Source: Bin5 sp965208965
Lineage (GTDB): Bacteria; Chloroflexota; Anaerolineae; Caldilineales; Caldilineaceae
Direction of reading: 5' to 3'
Length of the DNA: 64,000 bases
NCBI GenBank assembly: GCA_965208965.1
Contig: OZ242384.1
Location: 3,038,001-3,102,000 of the forward strand
The position numbers were made by a program, and so were the translations under genes. The notes below the pieces were generated by a model. The model was not told the DNA's origin. It did no database searches and worked only from the letters and a program-made list of their open reading frames with translations. Shown here piece after piece: positions 35,146 through 44,178 of this stretch (position 1 is the stretch's first letter; every line of letters begins with the position of its first letter).

Positions 35146-36486
35146 CTACTTGCCATTCGCTTCATTGATGAGTGTCGAAGCCTCGAGGACAGCCTCCTCA
35201 GGCGTCGCTGAGCCGCGCAGAACCTGCGTGATCATGTCGGTGGCATAGCCCCAGACTTCGTCCAACTCAGCGTAATGGGGCTGAGGAATCGCATTGCCCG
35301 CCTGAATTGCAAATCCGGCCAAAAGAGGCGTTCCACTTAGGTCAGCGTCCTTGTGCGCTGGCAGGCGGCCTGCGATTTCGGCCAAGAGTGAACCGCTTTC
35401 AGCGTTCGTCAAATGCCAGGCAAGTGTCAGGGCAAGTTCCCGCTGGTCGGTGGTCGTGGACGGATTCAGAAACACGCCGTCTGCGCTTAACCAGGGGCGC
35501 GCGGGCCCTGAACCTCCGGCCGGCAACGTGAACACGCCCAGGTCCGCGCCAAACCTTTGCCGCAGTTCACCAAGGCTCCAGGGTCCGTCGATGAAGAGAG
35601 CAAACTCTTCCTTCTTGAAGCGCTCCATCAGCATCCCATAGTCGAGAGAAACGAAGATACCCGGTGTGCTGTCGGCCTTGTTCAACCATGTCAGAAACTC
35701 TGCCGTCCCCGGTGACTGTTCGAGAATTACGCGACCATCCGCATCGAAGAGATTACCTCCGTAGGCAGCGACGCCCCAAACAAGGTGATAAAAGTTCGAG
35801 TATATGCCGGCGCCCTGAAAAGGGGACTCCAGGGCCAGCTCGATCAGATCGTCCGCTGTACTCGGCAAGTTGCTTTCGTCCAGCAGCCGCCGGTTGAAGT
35901 AAAGCGCCACAAGTTCGTAGTCTGTCGGCAGCCCATACAACGTCCCTTCCCAAACCATGTTTTCTATGGTTGCCGGGATGAACTGCGTACGTTCCTGTGC
36001 TGTTACTTGACTGTCAATTGGCAAGAGAACGTTCGCAGCCGCCAGCTCTCGAAGCCACCAATTGGGCGCCAGAATCAGGTCCGGTCCTCCACCCCCTTGG
36101 ACAGCCTCCGTATAGGACTGGGCCAGGTCGCCGTATTCCACAAACACTGTTTCTACTTGTGTATTCGGATTTGTCTGATGGAAACGGTCCAAGATGGCCG
36201 CCAGGGCGTCCCCGTCCTTGTCTGCCCAGCTGTGCCATAGCTCGACCGTGCCCACCAAGGCCGGTGAGGTAGCCTGGGGATTCACCGGTGAGTCAACGAA
36301 CGATACAGCAGTCGGGGCAGCTGCCGGCACCAACTCAACCAATGGATCGAGGTCTGTGCGGACAGTTGAAGAGAAAAGCGCTGTCGTGGAGCCAGATTGA
36401 CCGGAAGCCAAGACCAGGACAGCTGTCAGCATCAACACCAATAGAGTGGACAGGGTCCAGAAAAGGCGCCAACGAAACCGGGACAT
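35146..36486 (-). CDS. Extracellular sugar-binding protein, orphan
   Basis: Family-1 solute-binding protein of about 446 residues from the ATG at 36486 (MSRFRWRLFWTLSTLLVLMLTAVLVLASG). The N-terminus is a signal peptide or anchor without a lipobox Cys. The body has typical elements: VELWHSWADKDGDALAAILDRFHQTNPNTQVETVFV, WELWW-type NWWLRELAAANVLLPID, GLPTDYELVALYFNRRLLDESNLP and FALFIDGPWSLGELRQRFG. No permease lies beside it, so it may serve a transporter coded elsewhere. It follows aroQ by 109 bases on the same strand and may be read through from that operon. Confidence 0.82.
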   Translation of the reverse strand: MSRFRWRLFWTLSTLLVLMLTAVLVLASGQSGSTTALFSSTVRTDLDPLVELVPAAAPTAVSFVDSPVNPQATSPALVGTVELWHSWADKDGDALAAILDRFHQTNPNTQVETVFVEYGDLAQSYTEAVQGGGGPDLILAPNWWLRELAAANVLLPIDSQVTAQERTQFIPATIENMVWEGTLYGLPTDYELVALYFNRRLLDESNLPSTADDLIELALESPFQGAGIYSNFYHLVWGVAAYGGNLFDADGRVILEQSPGTAEFLTWLNKADSTPGIFVSLDYGMLMERFKKEEFALFIDGPWSLGELRQRFGADLGVFTLPAGGSGPARPWLSADGVFLNPSTTTDQRELALTLAWHLTNAESGSLLAEIAGRLPAHKDADLSGTPLLAGFAIQAGNAIPQPHYAELDEVWGYATDMITQVLRGSATPEEAVLEASTLINEANGK

Positions 36487-36595
36487 TTGCAACGAGAGTG
36501 AAAGAATGCGCGAACTTCGCGGGAAAAGGGTCAGGCCGGTCCCGTGCCTTGCCGGAACGGCATCAGTTCTGCACAGGTGAAATACCCCGCGCAAT

Positions 36596-37042
36596 TCAGT
36601 CGGTCCGATTCTCGGCTATGTAAGAAAGGAGTCCTTGCAATCCAAGCAAATAGCTACGCCAGCCAAAACCGCTGATCTGTCCAACGCAGACCGGAGCAAT
36701 TACGGAACGGTGGCGGAACTCTTCGCGGCTGTGGACGTTGCTCAAATGGACTTCGACCGCGGGCAGTGCTACGCCAGCCACCGCGTCGCGTATGGCGTAG
36801 GAATAGTGAGTGAACGCGCCAGGATTCATCAGCAGACCGTCGGCCCAGGAACGTGCACTGTGGATTTCGTCGATCAGCCCGCCTTCACAGTTGCTTTGAA
36901 AAGTGCGAATCTCATTGTCCGTGCCGGCGGCGGAAACAAGCTCTCTGTCGATTGTTCCCAGGGTTACATTGCCGTAGATCGAACGCTCGCGCGCGCCCAA
37001 CAGATTCAGATTGGGGCCATGGAGCACAAGGATTTTCGTCAT
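36596..37042 (-). CDS. aroQ: 3-dehydroquinate dehydratase, type II
   Basis: Shikimate step three. A 148-residue protein with the dodecamer-forming type II fold: ILVLHGPNLNLLGARERSIYGNVTLG (catalytic Tyr-x-Gly region; RSIYG), RTFQSNCEGGLIDEIHSA, LLMNPGAFTHYSYAIRDAV, PAVEVHLSNVHSREEFRHRSVIAPV (catalytic His), and SGFGWRSYLLGL. Length matches the family. It is the seventh biosynthetic gene of the minus arm, 79 bases after aroKB. Confidence 0.95.
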   Translation of the reverse strand: MTKILVLHGPNLNLLGARERSIYGNVTLGTIDRELVSAAGTDNEIRTFQSNCEGGLIDEIHSARSWADGLLMNPGAFTHYSYAIRDAVAGVALPAVEVHLSNVHSREEFRHRSVIAPVCVGQISGFGWRSYLLGLQGLLSYIAENRTD

Positions 37043-37121
37043 GGGTATCTATCGTTTTCAGTGAATAGATTCAGCTTCTGCCTTTTTGAGGGGCCGTACC
37101 GCGGCACAATGGGCCAACGTC

Positions 37122-38768
37122 TTACGTCAAAACCGATGCAAGAGCTTCCTGCACAACCTTCTCTCCCGGATCGTCGATGATGACCACGTCACCAATTGCC
37201 TGGGGAATGATGAATCTCAGCATCCTGCCACTTCTTTTCTTGTCTTTGAACATCATGGCGTACACATCGTTCAGGTCGAGCCCGCTGGCCTCAGTGGGCA
37301 GTTCCAGCCGCGCCAGGCAGCTCTCGATGCGGTTTGCGGTCTGGGCGTCGCAGCGATCCAACGCCACTGCCATACGGGCGGCGGCTACAGTCCCTATGGC
37401 GACCGCCTCCCCGTGCCGCAAAGAATAACCGCTTACCTGTTCGATGGCATGTCCAAATGTGTGTCCTAGGTTGAGAGTCGCCCTCCGCCCTTTCTCAAAC
37501 GGGTCCTCTATGACAACTTCCACCTTCACCCGCACAGCGTCGGCGATCATTTGTGTCAGATTCGTCGGGCCCTGACCTTCCAGTTGGCGGAAAAGATCAT
37601 AGTCTCCAAGAATTCCGTGCTTAACGATCTCAGCCAACCCCGACCGAAATTCGGCCGCCGGAAGTTCAGCGAGAACCTCCGGATCGATGATCACGACAAC
37701 GGGCTGTTTGAACGCGCCCACAAGATTCTTGCCCTGCGGTAAATCTACGGCTGTCTTGCCGCCGACCGAGGCATCGACCATTGCCAGCAGAGATGTCGGG
37801 ACTTGTACGAAAGGAGCGCCTCGCAAGTAGGTGGCTGCCGCGAATCCAGCCATATCGCCGATAACGCCGCCCCCCAGACCGACAATAGGGCTTTTCCTGT
37901 CGAGCTCCGCAGCCACAAACTGGTCGTATAGGCTATGAACTGTCGCCAGCGTCTTGTGCTCTTCCCCTTCGGGAACGAGGCACAGAACCGGTGTGTAGCC
38001 CTCCTTCTTGAGGCTTTCAGTCACGATATCGGCGTAATGTTCGGCGATTTCTGCGTTTGAAACGATCGCGGCCTTTCCTTTAGCCACCGCTCGATTGGAA
38101 AGGAGACGGCCCGCATTCACCAGGATGCCTTCGCCAATACAGATGTGGTAGTGCCCTTCCGGCGTGGGCACCGTGATACGGGTCATCTCAGCGATCTCAG
38201 TGTTGCCCGCCAGAGTGTCGAAAACGCGCTCTGCAACGGTCTCCGGTGCGACGCCGTCGGTAGGCACTCGCAGGGGAATCCGCCCATATGCGTCGCGGCG
38301 ATTCAGGAGCAGACTCTCAATGTTGCGTCTCTTTTCTTCCCGGTCCCCAGGCAGAAGTGGGCGGTCTTCAAACGTCTCCACGCGCTCCAGGACAGTGTCA
38401 ACTCCCGCGGTCAGGCAGACCACGGGGCCGCTTCCTTCCAACGTCTGCCGGTTGTCTTCGCTGACAAGCGTGCCCCCGCCGGTTGCAATGACAAGGTCGG
38501 TCTCACTGGCGAGTGTTTGACAGAGACGCGCCTCCGCTTGGCGAAACAGTTCTTCGCCTTCCTCCGCGAATATCTGGGCTATCGGCTTTCCAAATTCGGC
38601 CTCAATAAGCTCATCCATATCGACGAGCCGGCGGCCCAAACGATCGGCCATGATGCGGCCTACGGTTGTCTTGCCCGTACCCATAAAGCCGGTTATCGTC
38701 AGGTTGCAGCCGTCGGCCACAGGACTTTCCATTGACTGCACGGCCGCTGAAGCGTGGTCGTTTTCCAC
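37122..38768 (-). CDS. aroKB: Fused shikimate kinase and 3-dehydroquinate synthase
   Basis: A 548-residue bifunctional protein. Residues about 20-190 are shikimate kinase: NLTITGFMGTGKTTVGRIMADRLG (Walker A), LVDMDELIEAEFGKPI (shikimate-binding Asp), ATGGGTLV and DRPLLPGD (lid). Residues about 200-548 are AroB: IVSNAEIAEHY, GLGGGVIGDMAGFAAATYLRGAPFVQVPTSLLAMVDASVGGKTAVDLPQGKNLVGAF, GLAEIVKHGILGD, TLNLGHTFGHAIEQVSGYSLRHGEAVAIG and KDKKRSGRMLRFIIP. The kinase does step five, AroB step two, so the fusion joins non-consecutive steps. The start is a GTG at 38768, 15 bases after aroC; the fusion is known in some Chloroflexota and others. Confidence 0.95.
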   Translation of the reverse strand: MENDHASAAVQSMESPVADGCNLTITGFMGTGKTTVGRIMADRLGRRLVDMDELIEAEFGKPIAQIFAEEGEELFRQAEARLCQTLASETDLVIATGGGTLVSEDNRQTLEGSGPVVCLTAGVDTVLERVETFEDRPLLPGDREEKRRNIESLLLNRRDAYGRIPLRVPTDGVAPETVAERVFDTLAGNTEIAEMTRITVPTPEGHYHICIGEGILVNAGRLLSNRAVAKGKAAIVSNAEIAEHYADIVTESLKKEGYTPVLCLVPEGEEHKTLATVHSLYDQFVAAELDRKSPIVGLGGGVIGDMAGFAAATYLRGAPFVQVPTSLLAMVDASVGGKTAVDLPQGKNLVGAFKQPVVVIIDPEVLAELPAAEFRSGLAEIVKHGILGDYDLFRQLEGQGPTNLTQMIADAVRVKVEVVIEDPFEKGRRATLNLGHTFGHAIEQVSGYSLRHGEAVAIGTVAAARMAVALDRCDAQTANRIESCLARLELPTEASGLDLNDVYAMMFKDKKRSGRMLRFIIPQAIGDVVIIDDPGEKVVQEALASVLT

Positions 38769-38783
38769 TCTGTTGTCCCCAAT

Positions 38784-40034
38784 TCAGAACAGCCTGAAGT
38801 TTCTCGTGTCCACTCGTCCGGACTGGTGCATCAACACGGCGTTCATCAGCTCAATCGCCAGTCGGGATTCCAGCGTTACTCCAGCGCGTACGCCTACGCA
38901 GGGATCGTGTCGCCCCTTTTCCAACGCAAAGTCGATCTCTTCCATATTCTTGCGCACCGATTGCTGCGTCTTGAGTATGGTTGAAGTTGGCTTGAAACCG
39001 ACCCGGCATACCAGCGGTGAACCGGTCGTCACGCCGCCAATCAGCCCGCCATGGCTGTTGGCCTGGTAGCCTCTGCTGCGAATGGGATCGTTATTCTCGC
39101 TGCCCTTGCGAGAGATGACCTGCACTCCGTCGCCTACCTCGCACGACTGAACAGCGTTCAACCCTCCAAGCGCCCCCATCAGCCGCACTTTGAGACTCTG
39201 ATAGAGGGGCTCGCCCACCAGCGATGGCGGGTTCACAGCCACAACCTCAACCGCCGCGCCCAACGAATCACCTTCGATGCGTGTGCGTTTGATCAGTTCA
39301 CCAGCCTCCTGCGCAAACTCGGCATCGAGCGAACGAATCTCGGCCTCGTCGAGCCTGCCCTCCACCGCCGCAACCTGTTCCGGTGTGACCGGCCGCGAGT
39401 CCTCCTTCTGCCTGACGCTCTCGAAATGCTGAGCCAGGCTCAAATTCGTGCGCAGCGGTCCGACCTGTGAGATGGACGACAGCACCTCAGTGCCGAACTG
39501 TTCTTTCAGAAATATGCGGGCGATGGCCCCACCGATGACATCCGAAATCGTCGAGCGGTAACTGGAACGCCCACCGCCGCGAATATCGATGAAGCCCTGA
39601 GACTTGTGATATTTCACCAGGTCTGTGTGGCCCGGACGTACCTCGCCGCGGGGTCCGGCAAACTGTTCGTAGTGGCGCGAGCGTTGTGATGTGGAGAGGA
39701 CCAGCGCGGCGATCGGCTCGCCCGTGGCAAATCCTTCTTCGTAGCTCTCAGTGGCTGAATCGGCCTCGCCGCCTATCGACACTGCGGGCCCAGACAGCAA
39801 CTGGTCAATCTCGCCTCCAGCGTATAGACCGGAGAGTAGCACAACCCTGTCGGCCTCTTGACGGGGTGTGCCGTGACGGTTACTGCCTGGACGGCGCCTG
39901 TCCAAGTACCGCTGCACCTCATCTCGACGAATGCGAAGCCCGGCAGGACAACCGAATACAATTGTCGTTACACCGGGTCCGTGCGATTCACCCGCGCCGG
40001 CAACGGCAAAGAGAGGTCCCCCCAGAATCTCCAT
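38784..40034 (-). CDS. aroC: Chorismate synthase
   Basis: Makes chorismate from EPSP with reduced FMN. A 416-residue protein: GESHGPGVTTIVFGCPAGLRI, DRRRPGSNRHGTPRQEADRV, RPGHTDLVKYHKSQGFIDIRGGGRSSYRST (FMN-binding), GGGLNA-type GALGGLNAVQSCEVGDG, SHGGLIGGVTTGSPLVCRVGFKPT and ALEKGRHDPCVGVRAGVTLES. Longer than the usual 360-390 by some inserts in the middle (KTRIEGDSLGAAVEVVAVNPPSLVGEPL region). It follows trpF by 11 bases. Confidence 0.95.
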   Translation of the reverse strand: MEILGGPLFAVAGAGESHGPGVTTIVFGCPAGLRIRRDEVQRYLDRRRPGSNRHGTPRQEADRVVLLSGLYAGGEIDQLLSGPAVSIGGEADSATESYEEGFATGEPIAALVLSTSQRSRHYEQFAGPRGEVRPGHTDLVKYHKSQGFIDIRGGGRSSYRSTISDVIGGAIARIFLKEQFGTEVLSSISQVGPLRTNLSLAQHFESVRQKEDSRPVTPEQVAAVEGRLDEAEIRSLDAEFAQEAGELIKRTRIEGDSLGAAVEVVAVNPPSLVGEPLYQSLKVRLMGALGGLNAVQSCEVGDGVQVISRKGSENNDPIRSRGYQANSHGGLIGGVTTGSPLVCRVGFKPTSTILKTQQSVRKNMEEIDFALEKGRHDPCVGVRAGVTLESRLAIELMNAVLMHQSGRVDTRNFRLF

Positions 40035-40045
40035 GCTTCAATCCC

Positions 40046-40762
40046 TCATTTTGTGTCTAAATCCTTCGCCTGCCAGCCATGGCCCTTGGCACAAGAAACA
40101 AATGCGCGTACCTTGTCCGGGTCTTTTCGTCCTGGTTCGATCTCGACGCCGCTACTTACATCAACGGCCCACGGCCGTACGGCCTCCACGGCCGCACCGA
40201 CGTTCTCCGGGGTGAGGCCGCCCGCCAAGACCAGTCGAGAGCAGGTTCTGGCAATGCCGGCAGCCGCGTTCCAGTCAGCCTTTCTTCCTGTTCCCCCGTA
40301 CTCATCGGGATCGTAGGCGTCGATCAGAAGTTGCGGACCGTTTTCTGGTCCCAACTCTGCGTACCATTCGGCTTCGACTTTGGCTTCGGCAGCGCTGGTT
40401 GGACGCAACGCCTTGAACCCGAACCCTTGCAGGGCCTCCAGCATCGCAGGCGGCTCTTCCCCGTGCAACTGGGCGAAGTCCAGGTTGGCGACTTCCACCG
40501 TCTCTTTGACCCCGGCCAGCGGTTCATTTACAAAGACACCGATAGAGCGGGGCATCTGCCCGAATGGCGTATCGGTAGCCGGGCGCGGCGTCAGCTGAGA
40601 GATGTGCTCAGCCAATGCGGAAGTGATCTCACCTGCAGCCTCAGGAGCAACGTAGCGGGGAGATTTTTTGAAAAAAATGAATCCCAGGAAATCCGCGCCG
40701 GCCCTGGCCGCACAAAGTCCATCTTCGAAGCTGGTGATACCACAGATCTTGACCCGTGTCAT
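40046..40762 (-). CDS. trpF: Phosphoribosylanthranilate isomerase
   Basis: Third tryptophan step, an Amadori rearrangement. A 238-residue TIM barrel: TRVKICGITSFEDGLCAARAGADFLGFIFFKKSPRYV (catalytic Cys-Gly), VGVFVNEPL-type IGVFVNEPLAGVKETVE, FAQLHGEEPPAMLEAL, LLIDAYDPDEYGGTGRKADWNAAAGIA (catalytic Asp), LAGGLTPENVGAAVEAVRPWAVDVSSGVEIEPGRKDPDKVRAF. It starts inside the last codons of a DUF554-like relic (ATGA at 40759-40762), so translation may be coupled to that remnant. Confidence 0.94.
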   Translation of the reverse strand: MTRVKICGITSFEDGLCAARAGADFLGFIFFKKSPRYVAPEAAGEITSALAEHISQLTPRPATDTPFGQMPRSIGVFVNEPLAGVKETVEVANLDFAQLHGEEPPAMLEALQGFGFKALRPTSAAEAKVEAEWYAELGPENGPQLLIDAYDPDEYGGTGRKADWNAAAGIARTCSRLVLAGGLTPENVGAAVEAVRPWAVDVSSGVEIEPGRKDPDKVRAFVSCAKGHGWQAKDLDTK

Positions 40763-41065
40763 CGTTCGCGATTCCCTGAAGGGCAGAAGTGCTGGCGAAT
40801 GGCCTTAACCGTTTCCCGGCTGACCTCTCCAAGACCGTTGCCGACTCCCATTGCCAGTGCGGACAGCCCTCCCTGCACCGATGCTACCGTCCCGACACTG
40901 AGAAGAACGCCTGGCCCCAGGCTGGCGGCAAAAGGAATGGCGGCAAATCAGTTCCAGGCCATGCATCACCGTCTCTGGGACCTTCCTCGGCAACCGATTT
41001 CCCAATACCGTTCCAATTGAGCCGCCGGTCAAGACGGCAATCACATTGAGAACTGTACCGGTCAT
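40759..41065 (-). pseudogene. Relic of a DUF554-like membrane protein gene
   Basis: From the ATG at 41065 the frame reads MTGTVLNVIAVLTGGSIGTV then LGNRLPRKVPETVMHGLELI, matching the opening of DUF554 proteins (YdfK-like), and then loses sense. A +1 shift restores a matching reading, AAIPFAASLGPGVLLSVGTV, ending with a TGA that overlaps the trpF start by four bases. The length, about 100 codons against 220-240, implies a large internal loss plus a frameshift. It lies between trpC and trpF on their strand. Assignment to DUF554 is by eye. Confidence 0.55.
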
Positions 41066-41113
41066 AAGCGTTGCGATCCGGGCAATAGGAGATGGTTCTC
41101 AAAACGCATTGAA

Positions 41114-41962
41114 TTACGGCTTTCCCGCGAGAACGAACTCGCGCACAAGCGCGCCTCGCTTTTCCTGGGGCAATTTGCAAAAGCTCTCTCCCACGAGAAT
41201 GGCATCGCAGCCCATCTCAGCCATTCGCCTCACATCGACCGCATTGCGGATGCCACTCTCGCCGACCAGGATAATGTCAGAAGGAATCAGTTCTCGCAAC
41301 CGGGCTGTCGTTTCGATATCCACGTCGAACGTCTTCAGGTTCCGGTTATTCACACCGACGATCCGGGCGTCCACCGCTAACGCCCGCTCCAATTCCTCCT
41401 CGTCGTGGACTTCCACCAGCGCACCCATTCCCAACTGTTTCGTCAGGCTGAGCAGTTCGCGCAGGTCTGAGTTCCCCAACACGCCAACGATTAGTAACAG
41501 TGCGTCCGCGCCGGCCGCTCGCGCCTCGTACACTTGATAAGGATGATAGATGAACTCCTTGCGGAGCAGCGGTGTAGTCAGGTTCCTTGCTCGCAGGTGC
41601 TCGACTATCTCAGCCAGGTATGCAAGTTTTCCCTGGAAAAAGCGAGCGTCGGTCAAGCAGGATATTGCGGCAGATCCGCCGCCGGCGTATGTTTCGGCGA
41701 TGGCTGTCGGCGACCAGTCCTTGGCGATCAACCCCTTGGAGGGGCTCGCACGTTTGACTTCGGCGATGAGGCTGGCGCCGGCCTCCGCGGTGAGTGCGGC
41801 CGCGAAGTCCAGAGGCGGCTCGGCCACCAGCGCAAGAGCCTTGAGTTGAGCCAGTGGCACATCCCCCATCTGACGTGCCACCTCCTCGCGCTTCCAGGCC
41901 ATGATCCTGTCCAGGACCTGCCCTTTATGTTTACTGATTCCCAACTGAGAATGTCTGGCCAT
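41114..41962 (-). CDS. trpC: Indole-3-glycerol phosphate synthase
   Basis: Fourth tryptophan step, ring closure with decarboxylation. About 282 residues from the ATG at 41962; the frame is open much further upstream but that part overlaps trpD. Motifs: LIAEVKRASPSKGLIAKDWSP (catalytic Lys), GGGSAAISCLTDARFFQG, LLRKEFIYHPYQVYEARAAGADALLLIVGVL, VEVHDEEELERAL, IVGVNNRNLKTFDVDIETT and LVGESGIRNAVDVRRMAEMGCDAILVGESF. Only 7 bases separate it from trpD. Confidence 0.95.
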   Translation of the reverse strand: MARHSQLGISKHKGQVLDRIMAWKREEVARQMGDVPLAQLKALALVAEPPLDFAAALTAEAGASLIAEVKRASPSKGLIAKDWSPTAIAETYAGGGSAAISCLTDARFFQGKLAYLAEIVEHLRARNLTTPLLRKEFIYHPYQVYEARAAGADALLLIVGVLGNSDLRELLSLTKQLGMGALVEVHDEEELERALAVDARIVGVNNRNLKTFDVDIETTARLRELIPSDIILVGESGIRNAVDVRRMAEMGCDAILVGESFCKLPQEKRGALVREFVLAGKP

Positions 41963-41969
41963 TGTCTTA

Positions 41970-43016
41970 CTAGCTGCCGTTGAAGCTCTGCGTCTTCTCG
42001 ATAAACGAATTGAGCGAGTCCTGTGCCGCGCCGCTATCGATAGATTGCACGGCTGCAGACAGTCCGGCCTCCCAGTCTCTGGTTTCGGTCGCCAGAGCGG
42101 CTGCTGCATTCAATAGTACCACATCCCGCTTGGGGCCGCGCAGTTCGCCACTGAGAATTCCCCTGGTGATGGCGGCGTTTGTGGATGCGTCTCCCCCAAT
42201 CAGGTCGTCAATCGTTGCGGGCGACATTCCGAGATCGGTTGCCGACAGTTCACTCTCCAGGACCTCACCATGGCGCAAATGGCTGATTCGATTGACGCCG
42301 GTAGTGGTGAGCTCGTCCACGCCGCGTCCATCATCGGTGGTTCCATGGACGACAAAAGCGGCCGTACTACCCATCTGCCCAAGGACTTTCGCCATCTGGG
42401 AAGTGAGTTTGGGGCTGGGTACGCCGATCACCTGGTGCGTAGCGTTGGCAGGGTTTGTCAGCGGACCGAGGAAATTGAAGACGGTGCGGGTCGCCAACTC
42501 ACGGCGCGGGCCGATGGCGTACTTCATTGCAGGGTGGTAGAGGGGCGCGAACAAGAAGCCGATACCAACGGACTCGATGCATTCCGCTACCTGTTCAGGG
42601 CCAAGGTCCAATTGGACGCCCAATTCCTCGAGCACGTCGGCGCTGCCGCATTGACTACTAGCGGACCGGTTGCCGTGCTTGGCCACTCTTTCGCCGGCCC
42701 CGGCAACGACGAAAGCGACGGTGGTACTGATGTTGAAGGTGCCAGTCTGATCGCCGCCCGTTCCGCAAGTGTCCAGGAGGCGCTGGCCGCTTATATTCGG
42801 CCGCACCTGCAATGCGACGCGCTTCATCGCCCGTGCGCAGCCTGTAATCTCGTCTACGCTCTCTCCCTTCATGCGAAGCGCCGCCAGAAACGCGCCGATC
42901 TGTGCATCAGTCGCCTCGCCGCCCATGATCTGTGTCATTGCCGCGTCGGCTGCGTCTGCGTCGAGGCCTTGGCCTGCGAAAATGGATTCCAACGCTTCAA
43001 GTAGTGGTGACGCCAT
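41970..43016 (-). CDS. trpD: Anthranilate phosphoribosyltransferase
   Basis: Second tryptophan step. About 348 residues from the ATG at 43016, which has AGGAGAG six bases upstream; earlier starts (43028, 43040) are weaker. Motifs: MTQIMGGEATDAQIGAFLAALRMKGE, DTCGTGGDQTGTFNISTTVAFVVAGAGERVAKHGNRSASSQCGSADVLEELG (PRPP and metal binding), FLFAPLYHPAMKYAIGPRRELATRTVFNFLGPLTNPA, HGTTDDGRGVDELTTTG. It is a separate gene, not fused to trpG. Confidence 0.95.
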   Translation of the reverse strand: MASPLLEALESIFAGQGLDADAADAAMTQIMGGEATDAQIGAFLAALRMKGESVDEITGCARAMKRVALQVRPNISGQRLLDTCGTGGDQTGTFNISTTVAFVVAGAGERVAKHGNRSASSQCGSADVLEELGVQLDLGPEQVAECIESVGIGFLFAPLYHPAMKYAIGPRRELATRTVFNFLGPLTNPANATHQVIGVPSPKLTSQMAKVLGQMGSTAAFVVHGTTDDGRGVDELTTTGVNRISHLRHGEVLESELSATDLGMSPATIDDLIGGDASTNAAITRGILSGELRGPKRDVVLLNAAAALATETRDWEAGLSAAVQSIDSGAAQDSLNSFIEKTQSFNGS

Positions 43017-43110
43017 GAGAATCTCTCCTGTCATTTCCAACGGCTACAGTTTTTCTTCAGCCAGTCAATTCTGACCGACTGGCCGAAGTTGCCGGTAGTT
43101 TCAGTGCCTG

Positions 43111-44178
43111 CTACCGATTTCTGGTAAGGAATTCAATTTCGCCTGCCAGCAATTTGCTGTCTCCCTTTCCCAGCGGAGACAGACCCCATAATGTCATTGA
43201 GCGGTGCAAAGCAACCTTTATGGCGCTGTTGAGAAAGGAAAGGTACTGAGTACTTTCCTCTTCCGGCCCTGTGTCGGATACTGGCGGTACGGTCCTTTGT
43301 CGAATGCCATCCAGCAAATAGGTTACTGCCTGAAAGCTGAACAGCCGCAAGTAAATGTCGACTCGATCCGGCAAGCTGGGATCGCTGTTTGTATAGGAGT
43401 AGTGCCGCCGCCACTCAACGCGGCATTCTTCGGACCATTCCTCTCCACTAAAAAACAGAAAGCGGGCGATCTCCTGGGCCGGGTCGCCCAAACCAAAGAA
43501 CTCCCAGTCGACCAGCAGGGTCTGGCCTCTGTGAAACAGAGCATTGTCGGCCGTCAAGTCGCCATGGATTGGTGACGGGGCTGTCTCCCCGAACAAAGGC
43601 AGCGCCGTGTCCATTAACCGGTGCACGGCCGCCCAAAGCGTGGAGAGTTGCTCAGACAACAAAGGCGCCGGAGCGGCAGATGCCCACTCGCGCAGGGAGG
43701 CCTCTCCTGCCTGCCATATCTGCCAGAATGTAAGCAGATTGAATGGGTGCGGGCTGAACCGCTGCACGTTGTCACTGCCGGCGCAGTGGACCCGGGCCAC
43801 TGCGTCTGCGTGAGACATGCGATGATGGGGGTCTGAAACTGTCAGAGACTCACCGTCGGCCCAGCGGTAGACCAAAATCTGACGCGGCAATCCGTGGGGA
43901 TATCGATCATACCAGAGCGGCTCCGGCGCCAGACCGGCGCCTGCAAACTGCTTCTGGCCGCTGAACTGCCGCCTGCAACGAGCCTGGCCGGCGTCTGTGA
44001 ACATTTTGAATACGGCATCGGCGCCGTTCCCGCAGTGAACACGCCAGAGCAAATTGTCGCGCCCCTGCCAATGACTCTTGATGGTCACCTCCAGATTGCG
44101 AAAGTTGCTGGAGGGGGAGCTGGTCAGATAGCCTTGTACGGCCCGCGTCCACGTACTCATCCCATTCTCACCGATCAA
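43111..44178 (-). CDS. Aminoglycoside/choline phosphotransferase family protein
   Basis: A 355-residue small-molecule kinase of the APH fold inside the trp operon. Seen: GNGADAVFKMFTDAGQARCRRQFSGQKQFA (ATP-binding Lys region), VYRWADGESL, SPIHGDLTADNALFHRGQTLLVDWEFFGLGDPAQEIARFLFFSG, which holds the catalytic HGD.x.x.xN and the metal-binding DWE. Its ATG overlaps the trpG stop (ATGA at 44175-44178), so synthesis is coupled to the pathway. Substrates of the family range from aminoglycosides to choline, homoserine and methylthioribose; none is part of tryptophan synthesis, so its role here is open. Confidence 0.82.
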   Translation of the reverse strand: MIGENGMSTWTRAVQGYLTSSPSSNFRNLEVTIKSHWQGRDNLLWRVHCGNGADAVFKMFTDAGQARCRRQFSGQKQFAGAGLAPEPLWYDRYPHGLPRQILVYRWADGESLTVSDPHHRMSHADAVARVHCAGSDNVQRFSPHPFNLLTFWQIWQAGEASLREWASAAPAPLLSEQLSTLWAAVHRLMDTALPLFGETAPSPIHGDLTADNALFHRGQTLLVDWEFFGLGDPAQEIARFLFFSGEEWSEECRVEWRRHYSYTNSDPSLPDRVDIYLRLFSFQAVTYLLDGIRQRTVPPVSDTGPEEESTQYLSFLNSAIKVALHRSMTLWGLSPLGKGDSKLLAGEIEFLTRNR

